Shown: positions 12,241-23,348, counted from the first letter of the stretch. The stretch is 64,000 bases of DNA from Bimastos eiseni (GCA_959347315.1 OY365814.1:29500623-29564622); one strand, 5' to 3'. Notes: a model not told the origin generated them from the sequence alone. Translations and numbers: made by a program.

Positions 12241-13280
12241 GCTGGTTTTATTGCCAGAGCATCATCTCCCTAAACACTGAACAATAAAAGCAGTCCTTCG
12301 CAGTCTTAACAAGAGCGAAGTTGACGCACCAGATGCAAGAATGTGCTACAGTTACCAGCGCTAGTTTCAGAATAGTGTAAAGCAATTCCAGAAATGTGCA
12401 AAAAATTGGCAAGTATGGCCTTCACACGAGGTTCCTTCGAGATGAATCGATTCGTATGTACTGCTGATTAAGGACACCGGATTTCTAAAGACTGGTTGAA
12501 ATAAATGTTCAATTATACCAAACAGGAGGCAGTTAATGCTATCAGTCGGTATGGTGTCTATCAGTTGCCAAGAGAGAATTGAAGAGCATACCGGCGAAAC
12601 GATGACAGAGGGATGTGTCAGCTTTGGAGTGAGTGCCCCGTAGCTTCCGAGTTTTACTGTTGGAATTCTCCACCAGACTCTGCTATAGGTCCGCGTGGAA
12701 GAACAAAATTGGACTTCGTTTGGTCTTCTGAAAAACAACCGACTGAAGGCCATGACAATTGGAGTTATGGGGTACATCGATGGACTTCTGGACTGACAAA
12801 GATGACGTGGATTATCACGAGATAATGTGACAATTCTACAGTGACAATGATTGCAGTGACCCCGTGTAGAATGTTGAACAAATGAGTGACGCACACGAAT
12901 GATTAGATTCATTATTGCTTGACAATGTGACCGTTAGACAATGTAGCTATAGTAGCTAGAGCCTACAACTGGAGCTGTACGCACTAGTCGGGTGGTTTGT
13001 TGATAGTTACTGTTGTTTTGCATAATGTCATGTAATTTATTTCTCTATGAACTGATAAAAACGTGCGAAAACTTACGGCATAACCAACTACGCGTACAAT
13101 ACGTACGTTATGCAAAAGATAACGTACGGTCGCACATCGTATAATTACAGAATGAAAGAAATGTAGGCTATATATCACCCAATCGAAAAGCAGGAAACCG
13201 GGCCAAGTCGAACCCGATGCCTGCTGGTCCAAAAGTGGGACTAAAACCATAGCACCCTGTTGTTACGCTTAAGTCGAACC
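12241..13280. other. unresolved region with a 181-codon open frame, minus strand 12,367-12,912
   Basis: This is among the longest frames in the window not caused by simple repeats. It has no domain, signal peptide or transmembrane pattern that I recognise. The opposite strand also reads fairly open with a few stops, so it may be a transposase-type pseudogene in another frame or chance. An AATAAA on the minus strand (13,036-13,041) could serve Kv1. Confidence 0.3.
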
Positions 13281-13289
13281 AATCAAGAA

Positions 13290-13585
13290 ACAGTATCACT
13301 TCAAGGTGACCAATCACGGTCAGTGCTAATTAGGTGACCCAGTTTACTGCTACCAGCAAATCACGGTCAACTTTGACCAGTCGACCCAATTTCCAGCTAC
13401 CAACCAATTACGGCCAAAGTTGACTGGATGACCTAGTTTTTTCTACCAACCAAGCAACCGTCAAGCTTTCTTAGTGACCCAGATTCCCGCTAACAACCAA
13501 TCTCGATCAACCTTGACAAGATGACCCAGTTTCCCGCTACCAACCAATCACCGCCAGCGTTAACTATGTGACCCAGTTACCTGAT
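13290..13585. repeat. 46-47-bp minisatellite with CCAAT units, 3' of Kv1
   Basis: Five units begin GACCCAGTTT or a variant, at 13,336, 13,383, 13,430, 13,476 and 13,523. A partial unit lies on each side. Most contain CTACCAACCAATCACGG. It ends about 75 bp from the Kv1 stop, so if the transcript extends this far it lies in the 3' UTR. Confidence 0.85.
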
Positions 13586-13658
13586 GACGCCATCAAATTT
13601 ACGCCGGATCTTAATAATTCTTGCAAGTTTTGGTCTATGCGTCGATACGTGGTTGTCG

Positions 13659-15181
13659 TTATTGCATTGTTAGTTGATGGTTCGACTTGTTGTTGTTCTG
13701 ATGGCCACCGCCGCCTGACTGCGTGACGACGGTGACGTCACCGGGTGTCGTCGTCGTCGTCGTCATCGTCATCGTCATCCCTGGGGCGACGACGGGGTGA
13801 TTATTGGCGGGGTTGGCTACGACGTAGTTGTGCTTGAGCGAGTAGAGTTGACCGGCGGATCGGACGCACTGTCCGTCGACGCTGATATCGTCCGCGGTCA
13901 TGATGGACGATCGGCCGTCGTCAGAACTAATCGGGCTCATTCGGCCGTCCTGGATGTAGTTGGGACAGCTTTGGACGTGAACGTACGTCTCCTTGTCCTT
14001 GCTGTCCGTCTCCCGACTGTAGAAGTAGTTGAAGTTCGACACGATGACCGGAACGGGAAGCGCTATGGTCAGCACCCCGGCGATGGCGCACAGCGACCCG
14101 ACGAGGCGACCCCAGGCGCTGACCGGGGTCATGTCGCCGTACCCCACCGTCGTCATGGTGACAACCGCCCACCAGAAAGCGTCGGGTATGCTGGAGAACT
14201 GGCCTGTGTCGGATTCGGCGAAGAAGACGGCGCTCGAGAAGAGGACGACGCAGATAAAGAGGAAGAAGACAAGCAGGCCGAGCTCGCGCATGCTCGCCCG
14301 GATCGTCTGCCCGAGGATCTGCAGTCCCTTGGAGTGGCGCGAAAGCTTGAATATCCGGAAGACGCGAACGAGTCGGATGACCCGTAGGATGGCGAGCGAC
14401 ATAGCCTGGTTGTTGGCCTTCGTCTCGTCGGCGATGACCGTGCTGAGCGTCACGAAGTACGGAATGATTGCCATGATATCGATGAGGTTCATGATGTTCT
14501 TGAAGAACGCCAGGTGATCGGGCGACGCGGCGAAACGAATCAGCAGCTCGAACGTAAACCAAACGATACATCCCGTCTCGATGATGAAGAACGGTTCGGT
14601 AAACTTCGGAATGGCGTCCTCGTGAACGTACTCCGTTCCGTTCTCGGCAACGTGTCCCACCTTGTACTGCTTGAAGTCGGGCAGCGTCTCGAGACAGAAC
14701 GTTATGATGGAGAGCAGGATGACGCTTACGGAGAGGATGGCGATGATTCGCGCGGCCATCGAGCTCTCCGGATACTCGAACAGCAGCCAGACGGTCTTCT
14801 GGAACTCGTTCTTCGGAAGGACCTTCTCCTCTTCCTTGACGAAGCCCTCGTCCTCGCGGTACTTCTCGATGACGTCCTCTCCGAGCTCGTAGAACTGGAT
14901 CTCATCGGAGAAGACCTCGATGGGGACGTTGATCGGTCGACGCAGTCTTCCTCCACTCTGGTAGTAATAAAGAATGGCGTCGAAACTCTGTCTGTTGCGG
15001 TCGAAGAAGTATTCGTTGCGCAGCGAGTCGTAGTAGCGGCAGCGACGCGTCGGGTCGCCGAGCAGACTGTTCGGGAAAGTGTTGAGGGTTCGAAGTCTGG
15101 TTTCGACTCGCATGCCGCTGACGTTGATGACTATCCGCTCCGAGTCCTCGCTGTCGCCTCCGTCTGGTCCACATCCGTCCG
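13659..15181 (-). CDS. Kv1/Shaker-family voltage-gated potassium channel alpha subunit, 5' end missing in assembly gap
   Basis: Pore-forming subunit of a tetrameric plasma-membrane K+ channel that repolarises excitable cells. Residues are numbered by counting the 200 Ns as real. The T1/BTB tetramerisation domain is about 87-182 and includes NEYFFDRNR and [15 protein letters not shown]1 is about 215-236, S2 267-288 and S3 300-320. S4 is about 332-354, with basic residues every third position at 338, 341, 344, 347, 350 and 353. S5 is about 368-390. The pore filter TVGYGD is at 416-421 and S6 carries the PVP hinge at 447-449. An N-glycosylation sequon (NGT, 252) sits in the S1-S2 loop. Thr423, two residues after GYGD, matches the external TEA site. 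The visible core is one uninterrupted exon. The C-terminus ends in LTMQ, without the xTDV PDZ ligand of many Kv1 channels. Its tail is rich in Thr, Gly and Asn. The CDS is GC- and CpG-rich in AT-rich surroundings. The MSFV peptide beyond the gap (15,384-15,395) is in frame only if the gap is exactly 200 bp, so the true start is unknown. Which Kv1 paralogue this is cannot be decided. Confidence 0.97.
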
Positions 15182-15381
15182 NNNNNNNNNNNNNNNNNNN
15201 NNNNNNNNNNNNNNNNNNNNNNNNNNNNNNNNNNNNNNNNNNNNNNNNNNNNNNNNNNNNNNNNNNNNNNNNNNNNNNNNNNNNNNNNNNNNNNNNNNNN
15301 NNNNNNNNNNNNNNNNNNNNNNNNNNNNNNNNNNNNNNNNNNNNNNNNNNNNNNNNNNNNNNNNNNNNNNNNNNNNNNNNN
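15182..15381. other. assembly gap of exactly 200 N
   Basis: A run of 200 N lies inside the N-terminal coding part of the Kv1 gene. The round number suggests a placeholder length, so the reading frame across it is not trustworthy. A long (CA)n tract starts 40 bp beyond it and may have broken the assembly. Confidence 0.99.
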
Positions 15382-15421
15382 GTCACAAAGGACATGACCG
15401 TTGACGCTGGTCGCTATTAGC

Positions 15422-15422
15422 A

Positions 15423-15511
<89 letters not shown>
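15422..15511. repeat. (CA)n microsatellite next to the Kv1 gap
   Basis: About 90 bp of nearly pure CA/TG starting 41 bp from the gap on the Kv1 5' side. Confidence 0.98.
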
Positions 15512-15689
15512 TCTGTCTCTGACTCTATCTGTCTACTATCTCTCAGACACATCACTCGCACACGCATATAATTTCTATGTGTACATATATTATGAATTAT
15601 TTTTATCATCTATATCAATTATTTATTATTATTATTTTTCAGATTTGTTCCGCATTTATTAATTTATTATGACTTAGACTATTCTGCTA

Positions 15690-15972
15690 CTTGCCTTTGT
15701 GAGAGATTCATTTTGTTTGGGCGCATTATAAATAAACGTGTAATAATAATAATAATAATTATAATAGTAGTATTATGATTATTTTGACTATTATCATCAT
15801 GATCATCATGACCGACATCGTCATCGCCATCGTAATCGTCATCGTTGTCATCATCATTATCATCATAACATAACATAACATACTCTTTATTGCATTCAAC
15901 TGGCAAAACATAAGAAGATACAGGTAGAAAATAGTCGAATTAAATGGGAGACACCTAATTATTATTATTATT

Positions 15973-16015
<43 letters not shown>

Positions 16016-16030
16016 CCATCACCACCAAAT
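15690..16030. repeat. LINE-like tail followed by (AAT)n and (ATC)n tracts
   Basis: GGGCGCATTATAAATAAACG near 15,720 looks like a LINE 3' end, and (AAT)n follows. GATCATCATGACC-type and ATCATCATC runs fill 15,780-15,870 and 15,961-16,030. Confidence 0.7.
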
Positions 16031-16379
16031 CCAACACCAACACCAACATCAACATCGCAATCGTCATTGCATTTATCTTGTGCCACTCTAATTATCAACA
16101 TCAATTGATGACTCTATCCTGACATTGCCCCTTGGACACATTCCCCAGGCATTTACCCTAGGATAAAATTATCAGACATCCCCCCACTTAGTTAATATTG
16201 AGAAAATATTGAGATAAAATTGAGGAAAAGCATTTTTTGGCCGTTTCTAATAATTAAGCTTACTTATTTATTTAAATAGCTGTATTACTAATCATGTTAA
16301 GACACGTATTGGTAACCGGCGGTTCATGTAAGCGTTTTTTGACAGATGCTGAGGGTTCCACGTCAGATGGTTCACAGAC

Positions 16380-16870
16380 AAATAGTTGACGACAAATGAT
16401 TGGCGACCAAAGGTAGACGAGGTTCAATGTAGAAGGATCGTGACCAAAAGGTCGTGAACCTTCTTCTGTCCATTGTATTCGGTAAAAGGGAAATTTGATT
16501 GATGAAAAGAATTCTTGCTTAAATACAGTTTGGATTGATGTAGGGAATGCTTGAGAAATTGAAATTGTACAGATGAAAGTAATGCTTGCTTAAATTGATG
16601 CTGAATCGATGGAAGCAATTGAAGATCGGTCGATAAAAATAATTCTGCTGAAATGGGAACTGGATCGACGGAACGAATTCTCCTTAAATGGAAGTTGGAT
16701 GGATGATAATAATTATGAATGCACGGAAGCTGGATTGATAAAACTAATTCTTCTTAAATAGAGACTGGATCGAATAAAGGAATTCAGCTTTTGGCCAATC
16801 CAGATTCTATTTCGGCAAGAATTCTTTTCATCGATTCAACTTCCATTCATCAGCGCGAATTCTATTTAAG
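16380..16870 (-). repeat. about 41-bp minisatellite (TTCTTTTCATCAATCC family), locus 2, plus GGTCGTGAACC repeats
   Basis: On the minus strand about nine units carry TTTTCATCGATCCA or a variant and TTTAAGCAAGAATTC. They run into GGTTCACGACCTTTTGGTC repeats at 16,390-16,465. This is the same two-part arrangement as 1,115-1,560 in opposite orientation. Confidence 0.7.
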
Positions 16871-17099
16871 GAAGAATGCCATGTATCAGGAAAAAACTAA
16901 CCATACAGGTAGGCCTAAGACATCCCGCATTCCCGATTACGAGGGTCACCCAACCAGCTAGAACATTCCTTGTCCCAAGGATTAGAAGAGACCGACCAAC
17001 TAGGACCTTCCACATCCCCAAAGATGAGGATCTGGCCATGGCAAGACGAAGGATTGTAATTACTTCATGGCAGAGGCCACGATCAACGCCTTTGTGGCT

Positions 17100-17616
17100 C
17101 ACAGCTTTAGCTCACCGCACGACTAACTGCGCTTCTGGGACCGGCGTTAGAGTCCCCTTGCCGTTCAGTTCCCTCGTGTCTTCATTATTACCGAACCACA
17201 CGGCCGCCGTCATAGAATTGCATGGGGCAGAGCGGCACTCGCTCGCTAGCCCGCCCGACCGACCGATCGCTCGGCCGGGTCAAGATATGAGCGAGGCCCG
17301 GCGGGACCTGTATTCATTAGCGCAGGCACGCCGCGGAGGCGCTGGCGGTCAAGGCAGGCAGGGCAGGAGACATCACGGCCCCTGACGACGATCGAGGGAA
17401 CGGGGGCAGAGAGAAAGAGGCGGAGCAGCGGAGCACGATCGAAGTTAATAGATGGTTTCGACAACAATTCCAGTGCGTGGCTTCTGTGCTTCGAGATCGA
17501 TAGGCGGCGGCAGCGATGTAGATCGACGCATCGGTTAGGAAGAGGAGGATATAAATACCCAGTCACTTGCGCACTGACCGCCACACTCGGAGGCCGCTGC
17601 TCCTCGTCCACTGGTG
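17100..17616. other. CpG-rich island with a plus-strand TATA candidate; no confirmed gene
   Basis: CpG-dense block in AT-rich surroundings. The plus strand has TATAAATA near 17,550 with a CpG-rich upstream. The minus strand frame 17,246-17,677 begins MITKIIAVALLFSPVFGLP, which looks like a signal peptide, but that frame ends in dispersed repeat a. Neither reading is supported by homology. Confidence 0.25.
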
Positions 17617-17695
17617 GCAGTGGCAGTCCGAAGACTGGAGAAAATAGGAGGGCAACGGCGATGATCTTTGTTATCACACAGTGTGGCTACACTGA
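17617..17695 (+). repeat. dispersed 70-100-bp motif, copy a
   Basis: AGTGGCAGTCCGAAGACTGG, then GGAGGGCAACG and GATCTTTGTTATCACACAGT. Same order as copies at 17.75, 18.33, 36.47 and 48.68 kb. Confidence 0.6.
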
Positions 17696-17744
17696 AACTT
17701 CTACTACTTACCACAAAGAGTCCACCACTGCGCGTGCTCTTACA

Positions 17745-17818
17745 GTGCCAGTCTCAAGCCTGAAGAAAGTGGGAGGATGACGCTGCTCGTCTGCTCGTCA
17801 GGATACAGTGTTGTTAAA
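17745..17818 (+). repeat. dispersed 70-100-bp motif, copy b
   Basis: AGTGCCAGTCTCAAGCCTG then AGTGGGAGGATGACG and CAGTGTTGTTAAAC. More diverged in the middle than copy c. Confidence 0.5.
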
Positions 17819-18303
17819 CAGTCACTAACACTAGCCCTCATAATTATTACACTACAGCCTTTATCGTGTTGACCATAAGGCCTGTCATCTCAGTAGTTGC
17901 CATTTCATTTACAAAAATCATATCACATATAATATATGATTTGATTAAGGTATAAACTAGCTAGACTCACAATGGAGTAAATTGAAACAGGTAGGGCCTA
18001 TGCTTCCAAGAATATGTTCTTTTGAAGATTAGACCGACAGTTGATAGAAGCGTAAAATCACAAGTACTTGATGGCATTAGATGATTGCAAGTACTTGACG
18101 TGATTGGATTAGAATAAGTACTCGACACATAAGATTACAATAGGCACTGAATACAATCTGATTGGAGCAAGCACTCGAAAGGTTGTAATCGGGAAAAATA
18201 CCCTAACGGCTTTTTTCAGTTACATCCCGGGCAGCAAGGCCTGGATCTGATAAATTACTCGATAGGCCTAGATAAATAAGACCAACTCTAACCAGGTGTG
18301 CTT

Positions 18304-18410
18304 AACTCCGCCACTGGCAGTACTCGGCCAGTGCCAGTCCCAAGCCTGGATAAAGGAGGAGGGCGACTCTAATGATCTTTGTTATCGCACAGTGTCGTTA
18401 AACTGCAACA
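18304..18410 (+). repeat. dispersed motif, copy c (fullest)
   Basis: AACTCCGCCACTGGCAGT, then AGTGCCAGTCCCAAGCCTGG, ATAAAGGAGGAGGGCGACTC and GATCTTTGTTATCGCACAGT, ending GTCGTTAAACTGC. Reads SQAWIKEEG in one frame and SLDKGGG in another, but no long ORF exists. Confidence 0.65.
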
Positions 18411-18885
18411 ACCACCACCAGGTGTGCAAACTGGAAGGTCTACATCAAGTCTTCATCCACTGTCCATATATCAGCTCTTCTCTGAGCACTTTCAACTCGA
18501 GGGAACGTTCCTCGCCACTTCCGCCTCCGCGCTGTACCTGAGGTGTCCAGTCGACAGAGTGTTAATAATTAATTAATAATTAATGACCCATTCCACTCAT
18601 CCGCGAACGCTGAGGAACGACGAAGCGACGTAATCGGTTTGCCGATTCAACATCGATACGCCGATCGGTGATGCGTTGCGAGGAATCGGTGATAAATTTC
18701 TTGCCCGGGGGCTCAATGAGAAGCGAAGCGTGTCCATAAGGAACCTCAGTCGAATGGGAACCAATCGGTCCTATAAGGACTGATCCGGTGTGAGCAAAAA
18801 TTACAGTTGGTGAGCAACAATCCCGACCCTGCTCAATGTGGTCATTTCTCAATACATTGACTTGCGCCCCCAAGTTTCTTTGGGT

Positions 18886-19481
18886 CAGCGGTTTTTAAAC
18901 AGTGGTGCACGTACCCCTATTGGTATGCTATCTATTGCTAAGGGGTACACAAGAATTATTTAAAAATTTAGAATAAATATTTTGTGCAGAAACAGATAAT
19001 AATCGCAGGTTTTGAAATGCCATATTTATGCATATTATAGTTATGTAATAACGGTAGTATACTAAATATTGTTAAATAATTTTAATATGATAAATTAGGC
19101 AAGATTCATCAATAATATAATAACCAATACTCTAATTCTAATTACTCCTTACCACGAACTTCCATAGTGCAGAATCAGGCTTTCTCGGTCGTGGAACCAA
19201 GCATCTGGAATGGACTTCCCATAGAGCTGCGTCTCCTACCTAAGAACTCCTCATCTTCATTTTACGCCTCTCTTAAAACTGTCCTTTTCAGCTGAGAATT
19301 AGGCCGGGAGCGCCTCTGAGTAGATATCTTGAAGGGCGCTATATCAAGTATTTTTGATTGATTGATTAATACTTAAATAGGCGACTAAAGAATGTTTCCG
19401 TCAAGTTTTCCTTCTGTTGGAGTACGCAAACAACTAATTTTTTAGTTTGGGGTACAACAAAGGGAAAGGTTTTGACCGCTG
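18886..19481. mobile_element. old hAT-like element carrying a LINE insertion
   Basis: The ends are CAGCGGTTTTTAAAC at 18886 and, reading inward from the right, CAGCGGTCAAAACC (right end 19481). Both subterminal regions carry GTACCCC-type boxes. The candidate 8-bp flanks agree at only four positions, so the copy is old. The LINE 3' fragment at 19,145-19,370 sits inside. No transposase coding was seen. Confidence 0.6.
19145..19370 (+). mobile_element. LINE (CR1/L2-like) 3' fragment nested in an older hAT element
   Basis: The translation is unusually well preserved: QAFSVVEPSIWNGLPIELRL followed by SSSFYASLKTVLFS, the standard C-terminus of CR1/L2-type ORF2. The 3' tail is TTGAAGGGCGCTATATCAAG, ending in short (GATT) repeats. 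It lies within the hAT-like element at 18,886-19,481, so it is the later insertion. Confidence 0.85.
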
Positions 19482-20825
19482 CTCAAGGCTGAAAAGTAGA
19501 ATTGCTTATTTTAGAAATTTGAATCTCAGATTAGTATGGTTACTAAAATGGAACCTTAAGTGGCGTGAGACCCAGTCAAACGGGGCAGAGGTAGGTATTG
19601 AAGGATTTCCTCAGATCAATTCAGTCAAAATGAGCAACATCATCGGTGCCCTGTTCGATGATCGTGTGTGCATTTTTAACTGGAGGTTTCTATTTCATTT
19701 TTAGCTAGAGGTTTCTATCCTCCTCCCTTAGTCAAGTCATTGGAACAACTTACCCCGTCTCCCCTCCTCTTTCTTCTCCCCTTTCTAAACGCTATAATTT
19801 AATCACCACCACACCATCAGACAAGATCTCTCACTGAAATCTTCCTCCTACCTCTTGGATGGAGCTTGAACTTAATATAGCGTGCTCGGAAGCCCTGGCA
19901 TAAGCTACGGTCATATCAAATAATCATAACCGTATTGTAATGTAACGTATATCGTAGTTCGGGTGACAAATTTCAATTTGCCTTGGATCCCCAGATCTGA
20001 TTTAATTCAACTCATGATTCAGATTTCAGTCTAACACGTGCACCTATCAGATGCAAATAAAATCAACCTGCTGTTTACTTGAAGAGGTCTAAAATATTTA
20101 CTTAGATCCCTTCAATACAACTCTACGCGATGAACGTTCCAATTTAATTTCATACTTCATTCAGTTTTAATTTACAAATTCCGCCAGGCAGCTTATTATG
20201 TGAGTCGCTAAACGATAGCAGTACGTCACAGTCCGCTGGCCGCTCGTAATCGTAATCGTGATCGTAATCTCCAAACTCCTTATGCGCCACTCGAAAGGCA
20301 AGCGCAGGGCACTAACTTATTCACGACTGCTGGCCAATGCCAATGCGTGATCGAAAAATCTAATTGAGCACTTCGTGTCTCAGTTGTTATTTGAAAGACT
20401 TCGCTATTCTTTTTCTGCAGTTTTCGAACCTCAGTTCCTCTGAGATTCAACGGCCCCTCATACCTTTCGCTGGTAAGCTATAGTATATGTTGTTTTAAGG
20501 GCGGGATCTGAAACTACGGGTCGACATCAAAAAGTAGACCTAACACCGCCATTATCCAGCCATCATCTATGATCATCTATGCAACGAGATGGTCATCCAC
20601 CCGACTCTTCCACCCTTTAATCCGTTTACCAATTTATCCTACAAGATCTCGTCTCGGAGACACCTAAAGCGAGAGCGCTACATAAATTATTCAGTTGGAA
20701 CCTGCATATGTACAGCTCACTGTGTACTGACGTTGAACACTGAGGAACGCTGTAGATGTTGGCTGTCGGTCACAGACGTTTTTTTTTACAAGAAAAAGGG
20801 AATCAACGATGCATGCCCAACAGAA
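19482..20825. other. no gene recognised
   Basis: Ordinary AT-rich DNA. No element ends, long frames or strong motifs beyond scattered short repeats. Confidence 0.6.
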
Positions 20826-21260
20826 GAACACCAACAGAAACACTAGCAAATCATCAGCAAAGATTCGTTCAAGAACCAGCCAAGAATCAGCCAAGAATCA
20901 GCAAAGACTCGCCCAAGAACCAGGCAAAAGTCAGCAAAATTACGTCGAAGAATTACTCAAGAACCATGTCAATAATGAGCAAAAATACGTTCGAGAACCA
21001 GTCAAAGTCAGCAGAGATTAGTTCGCGAATCAGCCAAGAATCAGCAAGGACTCGTCCAAGAACCAGTCAAAAGTCAGTAGAGATTCGTTCAAGAATCAGC
21101 CAAGAATCAGCCAAGACTCGGCCAGGAACCAGTCAAAAGTCAGCAGAGATTCGCTCAAGAATCAGTCAAGAACCAGCAAACATCCGCAAAAAAATATAGT
21201 CCAATAATCAGCCAAAATCAGTCAAAACAAGTCAATTAGTAATAATCAGCTAAGTTTCAG
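20826..21260 (+). repeat. 66-bp minisatellite built from 11-bp AAGAATCAGCC-like subunits
   Basis: Clear 66-bp units start TCAGCAGAGATT near 21,010, TCAGTAGAGATT near 21,074 and TCAGCAGAGATT near 21,140. More diverged units lie on both sides. 66 is a multiple of three, so the plus strand encodes a 22-residue repeat (SRISQESAKTRPGTSQKSAE) in a 147-codon frame that has no other support. Confidence 0.85.
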
Positions 21261-21419
21261 CGCAGGAGTTGAAACTAATCGTAACAAATCAGGAGACTAA
21301 ACAAATATAAAAGAGAATCATCAAATAATTGGAAAGGCATCAACATAAACTGAAGACATGTACAACTCAGATTCAGCATCAATAACCGCAAGAAAAGGGT
21401 AACACAAACACTAATGAAA

Positions 21420-21700
21420 ACAGTGCGGTTCTTCCTTATTTTCATCCTTCTTCCCCTATTCTTCCCGTACTCCTCCTGCTTTTCCTTCTTCTACTAGTTC
21501 TCCTCTGGTTATTCTATCTCATCCATCGCATCCGAATCCCCCTTCTCACCTAATTCAGCTACCTCTTCTTTCCCCTTCTCTTCCCTTTCCTTCCTCTCCT
21601 ACTTCTTCTCGTTCTCGTCTATGGCATCCATCTCATTCGCCTCCTCTCTCTCCTTCTTTCCAGCTCCCCATTCTCCTCCTCGTCATCCTCCTCGATGAGT
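21420..21700. repeat. pyrimidine-rich CTTCCTCC tract
   Basis: Irregular CT-rich sequence with TTCCTCC and TTCTCCTC units; no gene signal. Confidence 0.7.
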
Positions 21701-22309
21701 CACAACAGACGCAGGCATTTGGTAATCTGCAATATTCTACATTGTGTCCCAATTGAACTGATAAAAATTTTGTTCTGGCAATTAATCTGTCAATTCTAAA
21801 GATAACTCGATAAACTTGTACAGGTTCAAAGAAGGGTAACTTATCAATGTTTTATCGATAAATGCATCAAAATTCCAGCATATTATTAATACGAACTAAG
21901 GCCTACATTTTGAACATCGACTTTGAAGAACAACATTTGAGCCTAGTTAATTTTAAATATTCAAGTTATCGTGAATTGTCGAACTGTTAATTTTACGAAA
22001 ATAAATATTAGTTTTAACGTGCCGCAAACTGGAAAGTTTGCAGTACGTTTATCTAACTTTGATTGCACATAAATTTGAATAATGTTGATAGAATGTGATG
22101 TAATTTCCCACAAACGTTGATAAATGAATAATGCATTTATCCATCTTCCTGTCATCCATTTGCAAAATGGTATTATTGGTTATTTTTAGAATTGACAGAT
22201 TTATGTGGGTACACTGTGTGACTCTGTGTACGACGTAAGTGCAACCTACTGCATCTGATTGCATGTAAGTCTGTCTAACTGTACGTCAGCCCGTCTGTTT
22301 GTCTATAAC

Positions 22310-22579
22310 TGTGTGTATGTATCTATGTCTGCCTGCCTGCCTGCTTGTCTGTCTACCTCTGCCTGTCTCTCTATCTCCTTGTTTGTAAAAGATTATAAGA
22401 TGCAGCGGCACCCGTAGATGGAGCTCACGCACGCGCGCTGCCCAACACAGAGGCACACACACTAACGGACAAGAGATGGGGAGGGAGCCGAGGACGACCG
22501 CATCATCGGTTGCTGGTGCCTCGGTCATTGCTTGGAGGACAGACGAAGGGGGGAAGGTGAGAACAGAGAGGGAGAGGGG

Positions 22580-22619
<40 letters not shown>

Positions 22620-23035
22620 GTGAAAGGAAAGGCGGTAGATGTCATTGCTCCTCCAAAGTGCCAACTGGCGACGAATTCTCACTGCATATATCCGATCCCT
22701 TCGTCGCTTTTGTATAAGTACAGTTGATGCCATTGACGGTGTATCTGCTCAGCGAGACCGACCACAGAAAATCCATATAATATATGAATATATATTATAT
22801 ACATATAATGGGATATATAATGTATATATATAAGTGAATATATATATAAAATATATAAATATGTAGGTGTGTGTTGTGTATAAATGAGTGCAGCTAAATG
22901 CGTGTATACTGTAGGTGCGTGCGTGCGTGTGTGCCATTATAACGTGCATAAATGCGCGCCCATGTACTATATATATATATATATATATGTTCTTGTTATC
23001 ATATGCCAATCTAAAATGTATATAAATACATAACA
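22310..23035. repeat. cluster of microsatellites: (TGCC)n, (GA)n, (TA)n, (GTGC)n
   Basis: TGCCTGCC at 22,330, a GA run at 22,582-22,617, interrupted TATATA from 22,780 to 22,860, GTGCGTGC near 22,915 and TA again at 22,968-22,988. Unique patches between them carry no recognisable exon. Confidence 0.85.
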
Positions 23036-23240
23036 TATGTCATCTAACATTTATGCCGTCTGCTTGTATATGTGTGTCTATTGTCTGTTGTAGACCAAAA
23101 GTTATGGAGAGCTATAGGCGCCTGAGCAGCGTTGCTATTATTACAGCTAAATACATCACTCAGCCTATTATGACATTTAATGCACTATGCTGATTTTATA
23201 TATTGGGGCCAGGTGCATGTGCTTGATAAATTGTGACGAT

Positions 23241-23314
23241 GAATATATATATATATATATATATATATAACGGTTGACTAGTTTTATGTTAAACATAATT
23301 ATAACAGCGTTGAC

Positions 23315-23348
<34 letters not shown>
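23241..23348. repeat. two (TA)n tracts
   Basis: TA runs at 23,241-23,268 and about 23,312-23,348 flank a short unique stretch. Confidence 0.95.

Noticed and set aside
13797..14571. ORFs of 160-214 codons overlapping Kv1 on both strands
   Set aside because: Shadow frames caused by the GC-rich Kv1 coding sequence.
15384..15395. MSFV as the true Kv1 N-terminus
   Set aside because: The frame depends on the 200-N gap being the exact length. Such round gaps are usually placeholders.
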